A stretch of 64,000 nucleotides of DNA from positions 217,681-281,680 of the forward strand of contig RDEW01000039.1 in NCBI GenBank assembly GCA_011109175.1. Reading direction: 5' to 3'. The stretch is from Dicyema japonicum. Its lineage: Eukaryota > Dicyemida > Rhombozoa > Dicyemidae. Numbering within the stretch: position 1 is the first letter of the stretch; each line of letters begins with the position of its first letter. Made by a program: the position numbers and the translations under genes. Positions 1-10,979 of the stretch are shown here, one piece after another. The notes under the pieces were generated by a model. It made no database searches. It was not told the DNA's origin and saw only the letters and a list, made by a program, of their open reading frames with translations.

Positions 1-93
1 CCAAAGTTTCAGAAGCTCTTAGAGAAGTTGATAGAATGGATGGAGATGGTTGACTAAGGGTATTTTATGATAATCAATCTGCTAGGTGGTTTC

Positions 94-342
94 TTAAAAG
101 ATGCCTTGATATAAAGGCAAATAAATTAGAACTCGAATTCTAATTGATCGATAAGCGGATTGTTCCATAGATGGTTGAAATTTTGCATGGTAGACGAATA
201 ACTGATTGCAAAGGGAACAGGACATCATTGACATCATCAAATTTACGTACGTCGGTAGAGAGGTCTGTACATCGTAGACGAGCCAGGTTTCCCAGATATC
301 CCCCGGAAGAGAAGACTCTGATATTGGAGGAACACGTGTCAA
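94..342 (-). pseudogene. LINE-like terminal fragment related to 55794-56006
   Basis: The minus strand reads SLPTYVNLMMSMMSCSLCNQ then LFVYHAKF, similar in layout and partly in DNA to 55794-56006. Nothing further of an element is visible at this window edge. Confidence 0.3.
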
Positions 343-359
343 TAATCTATTCTAATTGA

Positions 360-2751
360 TAGTAAAGTCATGCAAATAATATCTCATAGAAACCGATTCC
401 CAATTTAGTAAAATAATAGTGTCTCTATTATGGTTTGTTCAATATTATCGCAATTGTATACTTCTCCCGCAAACCTATATTGTTGCCTGCTCTCAATGAT
501 TAGTTTTTCAAGCTTTTGTTGGACGACCAGCAAAGTTATCATCGGCCTATTCTTGGGAAACATAGTAATCATTACTCTTTTTATGAGGATTCCAACTCAA
601 ACGAGTCAACATTATCTCAAGCTTATTGGCTTATATCCTAGTTCTTATAGTGAGATTCTCGCCTGCCAGTCCATCCTTTTTTTTTCTCAGGCGATTCCTG
701 CAGAGTCCAGCCTCCGAGCTTGTTCTTTTTAGGTACCGCAAGTCCCACCAGCGTTGTACAGAAGAGTATGTTTGACACACTAATTGGACAATAGTATCTT
801 AGTTTGATGTTGATGCCTTTTGGTTTAAGCCATAAATTCTTATTTTATCCATAAGCGCATTTGTCGTATGTAAAAATTGATAGCAAGACTTTTCACAGTG
901 TTAACTTATGTTTTAACAATAATATTTCATTAACAAATTAACTAAATTGATAATCGAATAGAAAAGATAATAAATTATAATATTTTTTAAACAACTAATC
1001 ATCGGTGAGGATTGCCATTATGAAAACTATTCAGCTAATGATGAAGTGATGTCTGCGACGTTGCTGCATGCGATATTCCACCACATATTCCACAGTCCGT
1101 GAAAACCAGTAGATCATCATTGACGATCTCTATTGATATAGTAAAGTGCAACATCGCGTCATTTAAGTTTGCCAACTCACCATGACAGGGTGAGTTGGCC
1201 AAAGCATGTGCAACACAAGAAACTTGTAAGACATCTTCCTCCACTTGCCCCAAGGGCAGCATTACTACGATAAGAGATGAAATTCTATCATGGAAATCAC
1301 TCTGTAGTTTCTGTTAGATGATCCAGATAGTTTAACGATGATGTTAAACAATAAAAAGAAAAGCAATGTTTAATATTTGAGTGATATTGATATACGGCTA
1401 CGTGCTATGTGTCTCCTGGAACTGGTGGATCACATGACACCTCATAAGAATTGAAGAAGGCAATTATCATAAAGGAACCCTTCGACCAGGTGGGTAGTGA
1501 TATGGGAATCGATTCCACTTCCACTCTCACCACTACGATACCTCTCTGAAACCATCAATACTAATTTCTTGGAGATACATTAAAGCATACATAAAAGTAT
1601 ATCACAAAGTTTCAGATTATAAAAATTGTATTAATGCCTTAGATTAGTTAGCATGACTGTTTTTACTTTTAAATAAAGTGTGAGTCTCCTTAAGCTGAGA
1701 TTCAATAATGGAAAGATTACTATTCGGAGGAAGAGTTAATAATAATGTAGGTTGATTTAAACGAATGTCAAAACCTCGTGAATAACGTAGATCAACCATT
1801 TATTGTTTGAGTCATGTAAAGTAATTACAGAGTAAGTACCACAACTAACCCAATACTATAATTTCTCTAGAATAATCTTCAAATCAATATTTCCAACAGT
1901 ATGTTTCCTAATATGATCAACAACGTATAAATGTGTATTTATATTATCTCTTACAAAATATAACCGCATAATTATTAAATTTGTTTAAACCTATACAATT
2001 TACAGGAACTGTGTCCATAAATGATTATGCTTGCTATTTTCTATAAAGATATTTGAAGACTTTAGTTTTATATACCCTGGTTGAACAAGAAGACTCCAAA
2101 AGAACATATTTTCCTAGATATTTTATCGTCTTCCAACTGTCAGAAGTACTCCTTATTTAACTTTGATTTTCATTATTAGGTCGGGAGGTTCCATGTGGTT
2201 GAAGTTTTATAGAGGAATTCGAACGAGGTGTTAAAAGTAACGAAAAAGGTTTATCGGTTCTTTGAGTGACGCAGGACTTGTCTTCTGTTATATAAATAAA
2301 TGTATTATTTGTGTAAAATCTGAAGAACTAGGAATAGTCGAATAACTGAAAAGCCAAGTTTGAATTTCTGTCACGTTGTATTAAAGAAACAGCGAGGAGC
2401 GTAAGGATATTTGTTTAATACTGGATATACTGGACAAAGGTTAAGAGTTAATTAAAGTCAAGTTAAGATATATACAAAGTTCTCACGGTTGGATGACACA
2501 CATCCTTACCAAACATCACTTTTATCCATCGTCTCCATTGTTAGAATCCTTTAGTGGTGCAGAAAAGAGATAGATTTTTTGAATTTTTAATGAGTACGTG
2601 AATGAAAATTTTCATCTTATGATTTCCAATGTCCAATTAATTCAAATTATAGGATATTAATGGGTATTAATTTGTATCATTAGTATTAAATTTTCTTATT
2701 CATTTTAAATTTTTAAATTTATTGAACAATTAGCATTACCTATAGTGGAAA
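360..2751. other. Non-coding AT-rich stretch
   Basis: No supported gene. About 1735-1990 is a weak direct match to 8635-8930 (tattgtttgag, gtacagagtaa, aatgtgtatttata-style blocks), another sign of old duplication in the left 15 kb. A short repeat B piece lies at 1000-1060. Short frames at 430-732 and 1035-1262 resemble nothing. Confidence 0.5.
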
Positions 2752-2893
2752 TCTCTGTTATAATTGACTGCCCAGAAAGATCAACTTAACGTTAAAAGGA
2801 AAAACTTTCTATAGGTCTTTAATATAGTTACTTTTATATCCATAACCAACTGCTAATGTATCCTTTATGAAATTTGGTTTAAACCATATCGAG
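2752..2893. repeat. Direct repeat E, copy 1
   Basis: About 142 bases matching 3975-4119 with moderate divergence (attgactg-cca, gatcaact, cataggtcttta, tttatatccata, tttatgaaa-ttggttta). It is followed at 2890-3070 by part of the repeat A head. Confidence 0.7.
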
Positions 2894-3489
2894 CATTCTT
2901 CAACTAATAAAGAGATTGGATTTCAAACAAATTGCATGTAGGAAAAAAACAGCCGACAAGAGAAATGGTGAGGAAATAATTATGCGAACCAAATATCAAT
3001 AAACGGAGATTTAAATAAGATAATTATACCAAAACAAGGTAATAAATGGAAAACTCAATATAAAAATATAAAACTCAATATTTTAGTAATGACTTAATTC
3101 ATTAATCGATTAATATTTATTTAAGAATTAATTAAGTATTGATTGACGCTGAGTTCTTTCTAAAGATATCCAAGGAGATCAACTAAAGCAGATTATGGGT
3201 TTCGGGGACGTCATAGCTTCTGAGTGTACATATACGTTTAACACTATTGACTTCCATACACCAATTATCGACTGATAATCGATAAGTTAGGTGTAAAAGA
3301 CAACGAGTGGCACAATATTAAAATATTTTATTGTGTTCAGAAATTATTTAATAGACATTATTATAAATGCAAGACAAATTCAAGATAGTTTACTCAAACA
3401 TGTAAGCTTTTAGTGTTCAACTATACGATAAAATACCTTCTTAAATGAACGTGATGATTTGGATCTGACAGTCGTTGTTTGAATCCAAA

Positions 3490-3790
3490 TAACGGACTTT
3501 TCAGCTAAGGTCAATTCTCACAAAACAGATCCCACCCGTAAGGCTACAAGTTCTTCTGGAACGACACAGTTGTCGAAATTGATCTTCCTATCATCTCTTA
3601 GGCCAAATCCACTGGTGGAGATAACCATTGTCAAAACTCTTTCGGCTAAGAATGAAGTATTCTCCGGGATGGTAGGACGTGTGATGAAAATGGAAAAAGG
3701 CGAACCTATTTTTTCGTTTCTCTTTTAAAGCGTAAGCCTGTAATGGACAAAGTGGATAGTTCTTCGTCTAGTAATACATTTTAAACGAGA
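3490..3790. repeat. Dispersed repeat B, copy
   Basis: Shares blocks such as cagatcccacccgtaaggc, ccactggtggagat-accat, aggacgtgtgatgaaaatg and agcctgtaatgga with 5630-5790, 7290-7480, 10560-10760 and 14990-15125, and a short part with 1000-1060. Non-coding; frames are not conserved between copies. Confidence 0.6.
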
Positions 3791-3974
3791 CTGTTTTTGA
3801 TCAACAATTATTTTTAAACCAAAGTAATATAGTAATTTATTTAATGCCAAGAAAATCACAAATTCTTAATAAATATTCTAAATTAACATCATATTTAGCA
3901 CGTGTATGAAAATTTAAATTTTAAACAAAAAGTTATCTGATTTCCAAATCTCAGACATTTCGTTGTTCCGTATT

Positions 3975-4119
3975 CCTGTTATGATTGACTGTCCAGGAGG
4001 ATCAACTAAAGGTTAAATAGACAAACTTTCCATAGGTCTTTATAGTTATTTCTAGCTGAGATATTTATATCCATAGCTGCCTTATGTATTTTTTATGAAA
4101 ATTGGTTTAGACAATATCA
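3975..4119. repeat. Direct repeat E, copy 2
   Basis: Homologous to 2752-2893, about 1.22 kb further on and in the same orientation. It leads directly into the repeat A copy at 4125. Confidence 0.7.
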
Positions 4120-4124
4120 ACTTT

Positions 4125-5790
4125 TATCAATTATAGTATTTACAATTCAATTATAGTAATCAATTTATTTTATTAAAATTACTGAAATTAGAATAACTAA
4201 AAGTAAAACGTGGACTAATCAATATTTTAAGAATATAAATATATTGTGACGTAAACTACCTACAACAGCAGTTTACAGTTCCTACGTATTTTCCATAATT
4301 AATTTGATAGAGGCAACAGATGGATAAGAATATAAATATATTGGATTTAAATAAGAAGATAATTATACCAAAACGAGGTAATAAATGGAAAATTCAATAT
4401 AAAAAATAAATTTACAAAAATATGTATTAATGAAACGATATTTGTTGGGAAATTACAGAGTAATTACTGGCTCTAATACCGTAATAATGTCGCCTTTTAA
4501 TACAACAATTTTCATGTTGTTGATTGAGGGCTGTCATAAATATAATAAAGCAAACATTAAAATTGTGATTTAAAGTAAAATATAAATTTACACAAATATG
4601 TATTAACGAAACGTTATTGATAGGAAATTACAGAGTAATTATTGGCTGCAATACCGTAATAATGTCGCCTTTTAATATAACATTATTTCATCTTATTTAT
4701 TGTGGGCGGTAATATATATAATAAAGCAAACATTAAATTTGTGATTTGAAGTAAAATATAAATTTACAAAAATATGTATTAATGAAACGATATTTATGGG
4801 AAATTACAGAGTAATTTCAGGCTCTAATACCGTAATAATGTTCCCTTTTAAATCAACAGTATTTCATGTTGTTGATTGAGGGCTGTCATCAATATAATAA
4901 AGCAAACATTAAATTTGTGATTTGGAGTAAAATATAAATTTACAAAAATATGTATTAATGAAACGATATTTATGGGAAATTACAGAGTAATTTCTGACTC
5001 TTATACCGTAATAATGTTGCCTTTTAATACAACAGTATTTCATGTTGTTGCTTGAAGGCAGTCATAAATACTATAAGGCATGCATTAAAATTGGTTGTTT
5101 AAAGTAAAATATAAATTTACAAAACTAGTATTCTCTTTTTTGTAGAGTAACTAGTATTCTCTTGGCACAAATATATTTTACTCACAAGAATATATACTGT
5201 AATATAGAAAACCTTGGTATCATTTAATCAAGCATTCAGACGACTCCCGTTGCTGGTATTATTCGATCTCCTACACTCCAAGGTTCATCAGTTGATTAAT
5301 GTTCATCCTCGTCGACATTTGTCACTTCTCGTCTGTCTTTGATTATTTTTATAGCTGAGGACATTATTTTTTTACTTTTTAACTACGTTATCTTGGACTG
5401 AAATCTTTTAAGTTCTGGTCTCATTTCTATAAGTTTTCCATATGCTAGAACGGAGTCCAAAAAATAACCAAAAACTTCTATAATTTTGGACAAGCAAGAA
5501 CAATACTATGTGAAGCCGGGGTTTTATTGAGATGGGGTTGTTCTGTACCTTCTGGCAGAACGCAAAGTCTGATGCCATTAGATCTGAAGGTCTTGTGATC
5601 GAATACGATAGATGGAGTTTTCTGCGAAGGTCAATTCTAGTCAAGCAGATCCCACCCGTGAGGCGACAAGTTTTTCTGGCGTGATCAGTAGTTGAAAGGG
5701 ATCTTCCTACAATCTCCCTGAAAAAATCCTCTTGTGAAGATTATCCATTATGAAAACTTTTCCACTGAAGTATAAAGTGATTTCCGCGAC
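4125..5790. repeat. Large composite repeat A, copy with four satellite units
   Basis: It shares three blocks with 13065-15125 in the same order: an AT-rich head (aatcaatttatt, then acgtgga-taatcaatatttt, then gtaaactacct), the 176-bp array, and a GC-richer tail (ctagtattctctt twice, cctacactccaaggttcatca, atcctcgtcgacatttgt, agttttctgcga, cagatccca-ccgtgag). The tail includes dispersed repeat B. No coding frame is conserved between copies and no transposon ends were recognised. Confidence 0.75.
4411..5115. repeat. 176-bp satellite array, four units
   Basis: Units begin with tttacaaaaatatgtatt at 4411, 4587, 4763 and 4939, with a partial fifth at 5116, giving periods of 176-177 bp. Each unit carries aaattacagagtaattnctg, taccgtaataatgt and a caacagtatttcatgttgtt hairpin. 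Units differ by scattered substitutions. The array sits inside a larger repeat (4125-5790) that recurs at 13065-15125. Confidence 0.9.
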
Positions 5791-5924
5791 GGATCATCTT
5801 TCCTTCTGAAATTATAAAACATAGATTTTTGTGTTGTTATTTCTGTTTTAAATAAAAATACACACTATCAGTCTTTTCGAAGATAAGAATTCCAAATTGG
5901 ATTCTAAAACAGATAAAAGATGTA

Positions 5925-6671
5925 CGAATTTAAAGCAAAATTAAAAAATAGCGTGACACAAATAATTGCTCACTTTTGTCGTGAATTCTAAATGGAGGTT
6001 ATATGCAGTTCCCTGAAAAAACATTTATCAGATTTCGTAAAAGGGATGATTATTGGCCATTTTAATGAAAGAAAAACCATCAGAGAAATTTCCCACATTC
6101 TCAATTTATCATTTTCAACTGTTTCGTTTAACATCAGGAAATATCTTAAATGTGGATATTTCTCGACAGCCTGGATCAGGACGTTTGCCGAAATTAAATT
6201 TAATACATTCTGAATTTTTATATATTGAATCCAAAAGTCAACCGACGTTGTTGGTGCCAGAATTATCCGCAATAACTAAGGAAAAATTTATTATTACCAT
6301 TTCCCCACGGACAATTACCAGAACATTAAATCGAAATGGATTATACTATAGACATGCTAAAAAAGCCATTTATATCCCAAAAAATATTGATTTGAGATGG
6401 GCTATTTTAAAAAAATTTATTTTTTCTTTCGGATGAGACATTATGAAGAATCAATTGGGTAAAAATTACCCAAAAAATATATCAGAGCAAAAAATAAAGC
6501 TCAATAAAAATATGGGAATCAATTCCACCGAATTTTTGTAAAAAATTAGTCATGTCAATGAAAGAAGGGCTAAAGGAGGACAAATACCGTATTAAATATG
6601 GATTCTTTAGTTAATTTCTAATTTGAGCAATTTATTTTGTCTTAGTAATTTTTAAGTTTGCTTTAAATTCG
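5925..6671 (+). mobile_element. Tc1/mariner element, internally deleted, with about 49-bp terminal inverted repeats
   Basis: The left arm (5925-5973) and the reverse complement of the right arm (6671-6622) align over about 49 positions, sharing cgaatttaaagcaaa and a-attgctca with a few mismatches. TA precedes the left end (5923-5924) and TTA follows the right end, as expected for TA insertion. At 747 bp the element is about half the usual size, because most of the transposase catalytic domain is gone. It is an intermediate between an autonomous Tc1 element and a MITE. Confidence 0.8.
5992..6600 (+). pseudogene. Tc1-like transposase, frameshifted, catalytic core deleted
   Basis: The N-terminal helix-turn-helix is readable from 5992 (SDFVKGMIIGHFNERKTIRE then ISHILNLSFSTVSFNIRKYL). 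A shift near 6155 moves the frame to DISRQPGSGRLPKL, the GRPR-like linker typical of Tc1 transposases. The second DNA-binding half continues to 6436 (SPRTITRTLNRNGLYYRHAK). The DDE catalytic domain is missing. A C-terminal stub with NERRAKGGQIPY (about 6560-6595) matches the conserved end of the family. It lies inside the inverted repeats at 5925 and 6671 and cannot be active. Confidence 0.8.
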
Positions 6672-6898
6672 TTAAATAAAGCGAATAAATAATAATAATT
6701 AAGCACTACCGCGTGCCATAAGCACGTAAAATGCCTAGGGTTTCGCTCGTGCAGAACACACACTTTATTTTAGTAAAGAACAGTTATTATAACTAATCGT
6801 AGAGGGAGAACCAAGGAATGCTATTCACTTCTTCCTTTTTTTTTCTTGTGTGCATGTCGTTTTGACTGTCCAGTTCCGCAGTGAATCTCCACTGATGA

Positions 6899-7040
6899 CG
6901 GCGTCACTTGTCAAGCCCTTTCCGCAGCTTGACAAGTTTCACTTTCCGCATCGTAGAGCGTGGAACCTTCCACCAGGTAAACAGCAGCGAAGATCGAACC
7001 CGTGACCTAAGCCACTTTAGCCCGACACCTAGCCACTATT
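6899..7040 (-). repeat. tRNA-derived SINE, copy 1
   Basis: On the minus strand the 5' part contains an A-box-like TGGCTAGGTGTCGGGC and a B box GGGTTCGATC (plus-strand 6992-7002), spaced as in a tRNA. A tRNA-unrelated body follows, with GAAGGTTCCACGC, TCTACGATGC and GGCTTGACAAGTGACGC. The same order of blocks is present at 56121-56245 on the plus strand. A pol III promoter head plus a shared body in two dispersed copies is the definition of a SINE. The acceptor stem does not close, so it is not a functional tRNA. Confidence 0.65.
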
Positions 7041-7239
7041 CCGATATTTAAGTTAAAAAAATAAAATTAATAGATTAGACCAAAAATGAGCTCAAAGATT
7101 TTAATTTTATTAAATTTCAAATAAAAAGAATAAAAATATTGATGAACAATTTTCATTGACCGGTACTGTATTTGTTGGGATAATAGGTTGCCCAACGAAC
7201 TCTGAGAACTAAAATATGGGAATTTTTTAAATCACTGGT

Positions 7240-7830
7240 AATGAATGTGTTAATATCATGAGTTCTTTTAATAGAACACTAAAGCATAACATACCATCTT
7301 CCTGACCAACTCCACTGGTGAAGATTACCATTATAAAACTATTCCGCCGAAAATGTAGTGATGTCGGCAACGATAGGACGTGTGATGAAAATTGAAGAGG
7401 CGTACCTACTTCTCCACTTCTCTTCGGAAACGGAAGCCTGTAATAGACTATTGGAGTATGGATTTTGTTATCACAAGCAGACATTCTCCTTTGGATCCTT
7501 GTTTAGATTAATTAGTTGTTATTGGTTTCGCTGGGATTACCCAGATTGTAAGCCTTGGGTTAACGAATAAAATAAAGGTGGCTGATGAAGCTATCATGTT
7601 GCAAAATATAACGAGAAAAATTCAAAATAATAGTGACGATTGAGTGAAAATGAATAGCTGACAAACGCTTTTGCTCATAGACTACATACTTATCAAAAAC
7701 TTGTTGATCTAAATTCCTAAGAGAAGCCTTATATGTGGAAATTTGGTGAACCTTGTAATCCCCAGCATTCCATTAAGATACGAGAACAACCAACTGATCC
7801 AATAGCACTTCAAATGTCAATGTCGAAATC
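7240..7830. repeat. Dispersed repeat B copy plus downstream segment shared with 15115-15280
   Basis: 7290-7480 is a repeat B copy. 7660-7800 matches 15115-15280 (actacata, cttatcaaaaa-ttgtt, cctaagaga-gcctt-tatgtggaaa, ttggtgaacctt, tactgatccaat). The second part corresponds, on the minus strand, to the Cys-containing ORF at 15174-15377, but here the frame is broken. Confidence 0.55.
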
Positions 7831-7839
7831 GTAAGAAGG

Positions 7840-10250
7840 AAATGCTCTCAATGAGATCTTCTTTAGAATTTATAAACTTTTAATAAAATAATAGATGTAA
7901 ATAAATATGAAATTAATGAAAAATAAATAAATTCATAGGTTCTAATGTTATTAAACTTACAATAAATATGTTAATAAATATATGTCATCTAAAGATAATT
8001 TCATAAAGATCGACTCCATACATCCATTTGATCCAAAAACTACCATTAAATACTATTTTATAAAGTAAAATTTTCATTTTTCTAATTAAGTGAGCTGCCC
8101 TCGTGGTCACGAATTTGTTTCAATCTAATATTAATATAAAAAAATGCAAATTTATTTTAAATAGAGATCTGCTCTCATAGTCCTTAGCTTCAATTTGATC
8201 TCAAAAATATCTTTCTTATCCTTATTTTTGAACATNACTTATATTTATAATTGTAACGTGCTAATATCATTCTATATGACATTTAATGTTGCGACTGAGG
8301 TTCCACTATTGACTACATGTAAATATTACTTTAATTACTTAACATTTCATTATGCCTGTTATTTTCTATTTAAAGGTCTTTGGTTCTCTCATTATCAATT
8401 TGCAATTAATGTGGGACCGATTACTTAGGAGTTACATTCATTAATACGGGGAATGTTCACAATTTAAATATATTTAAATTATTCAATTTTAATAGTATAA
8501 ATCATAATAATGTTGGTTGATTTATCATCATCAACCATTAATGTACGAACCTATGGTCAGGAATTACTTTCCGTTGTAAGGCCGATATGTTAATAATTTT
8601 AATATAAATTTAAATCAAAATTTAACTATTATATAATGTCGGTTAATAGTTTACAAACAAAAGTCAAAAACCTTGTTAAATCGAGTAGATTTTTAATATC
8701 AATCATTTATTGTTTGAGCTTTGGTAAAGCAAGTACAGAGTAATTACTACAACAAAGCCAATATTAACATTAAATACTTCAATATATTTAAACATAATAA
8801 CCAGATTCTACCTCAGAGAATGTTTATTTAAATTAGTAAATTATTACCTTCAATTGTATTTATAGTTTAGCTTACATATACATGTAATTATTACATTTAT
8901 TTAAATAATACATTTCACAATAACTGTTGTGTAATCTATTTTTAATATTATTAGGGAATAGAGTCGACTTGCATTTGGAGAAAGAGAATTGGTATTTTGA
9001 AAGTGAACTCCTAAATGTGAGAAGAGTTCGTCCATAGAATTGGATGAATATCTGCGATAGCGAATTGATCTGAATTTATTTGATTTTTATGATTTTTAAT
9101 ATTTCGTGATATTATTTATGTTTTAATCGAAGGATTATACAACAAATCATTAAACTACTATTTACTGATTTTATCGATATTTACAAAGTTTTAGGTCAAA
9201 AATAATATGATAGTGAGAGACCAAAATCTCCTCCCCCATCACCACTAAAATTGATATTAATTAATTTTCCTTCTGTTCATGACATTCAGTGCCTGTTAGA
9301 CAAAAAAGAATATTTTTCTTCCCCACTACATTTGAGGGGTTCGCACAATGTTGGCTACGGATGGAAGTGATGATTGTAGTTGAGAATCCAACTCTAACCT
9401 TGGAATTGGATTACTTAGTTGAGGACTCGTTCTTTTTCTTAAAGCGGTAATCCTACAATAAATAAAACAAACCTTAACACTTATGTTTAATGATAACCGA
9501 ATTTATGAACTAAGAATTTTAAAGCAATAAAAATTGACGAATCACTTAAAGGAGGAACGCCTTATTATAAATTCCTTCCAGTCGGCTTAATTTTTTAACG
9601 TGTGTGGACTGGATGAAGAACCTAATTCATCTCAATTTACTCGATCTCTACTGATTTTGAAATAGAATCCCGGTCATGTGTATTGTAGGAACTACTTGTT
9701 ACTTCATCAACTTATCTGAAATCCTCCAATTTCGTCTAGAGTGGCATCCGATACTTCTTTGTATACAAGAATTAGCATATTCGTTATCTCATGTGTCCGA
9801 GAAGGTGAACAACAAATTACATCATTATTGAGATGAAAACATTAAGTTAGCTAATCTGTGCTATCGTGAATAAGAAGTACACCTGTAGCTCAACCATTCA
9901 ACAAATTTGCCACTAAGCAGAATGGTAAGGTCACTACATCAATGTCCAAATTTAACCGAGGATTACTACTTGAGATCAATATATTATGTTGCTTCTATCA
10001 AGTTAAGACAAAATTTCCAAATCTCATGACTTCATTTTGTCATCGGTAATTCTTTCGTTCAAAATTATTTCAAATTAATATTAAATAAGAAAAATATGAA
10101 ATATTGAGTGGATAGCGAAAAGTATGAAAAGTCTGACGGTTTTTTTTGTATCTACAATATCACCACAAAAAGGAGAACTTGACTCCTTATAAAATGTCTT
10201 TCCAAGATCCTAACTGTGAAGCGACGAGTCATTCTAGTTATATTAAATTT
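7840..10250. other. Non-coding AT-rich stretch
   Basis: No gene recognised. One ambiguous base is present at 8236. 8635-8930 is the counterpart of 1735-1990. Otherwise unassigned. Confidence 0.5.
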
Positions 10251-10257
10251 AAATTTA

Positions 10258-10360
10258 TTGAACCATAAAAACACCGTCATAGCTAGAATGAAAAATTCAG
10301 GTAATCCAGGCCTCCTTCAATAGTCATCGATACTCTGACTTGAAGGAACGCCATGGAGAA
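10258..10360 (-). repeat. Isolated 3' end of the jockey-like LINE found at 49.8-51.0 kb
   Basis: About 100 bases match 49786-49885 (attgaac, accaccgtcata, aattcaggt-atcc, cctccntcaa-agtc) in the same orientation. That interval is the 3' end of a minus-strand LINE, so this is a severely 5'-truncated copy. Confidence 0.5.
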
Positions 10361-10559
10361 CTTTTCTGGATGGTTGTTGACTAATGGTTTATTTTGGATA
10401 TAATTTAGGATTATATCTGGCGCCACCAGAGATGGTGAACCACACGACACACATTAACAATTCAATCTCCGTAGAGCCAAAAGTTAAGGGGAAAACAGAA
10501 GAAAAAATAAAAAACCTTCAATTCATGTAGCCACATTTACCACATTAACGTTGACTACA

Positions 10560-10830
10560 CATGAAGGGGATCTTCATACTTTTTTCCAGACTAAAACAAC
10601 TGGTGCAGATTACAATTATAAAACTCTTCAGACTGAGAATGAAGTCAACGAAGGTAGAAAAATGCACTGACTTACTTCTCCATTTTTCTTATGAAATGGG
10701 AGCCTGTAATGGACTACTGAAGGATGGATTTGGCCGCCACGTTCCTTACTTGGATTAATAGGTTGTGACTGTTTGCGTGGGGCTTATCAAAGATTGTAAT
10801 CCTGGGGGTAACAATAGTCAGTAGAAGCTA
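10560..10830. repeat. Dispersed repeat B, copy
   Basis: Matches 7290-7560: caactggtgcagatta-caat, gaatgaagt, cttacttctcca, gggagcctgtaatgga-ctac, ggattaatagg and the following gattgtaa-cctgggggtaac. Non-coding. Confidence 0.55.
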
Positions 10831-10979
10831 TAGGTATGACTTGTGATAACTAGCTATTCACCCTCGATCAACGCCTTATCAATAACAATGTTGTTTGAAT
10901 AATTTTCGATGTAAATTCATGAGAATTATTATATCCAATTTATTTGTGCTTTAAAAGTTAATCACATTAAGGATATGCA

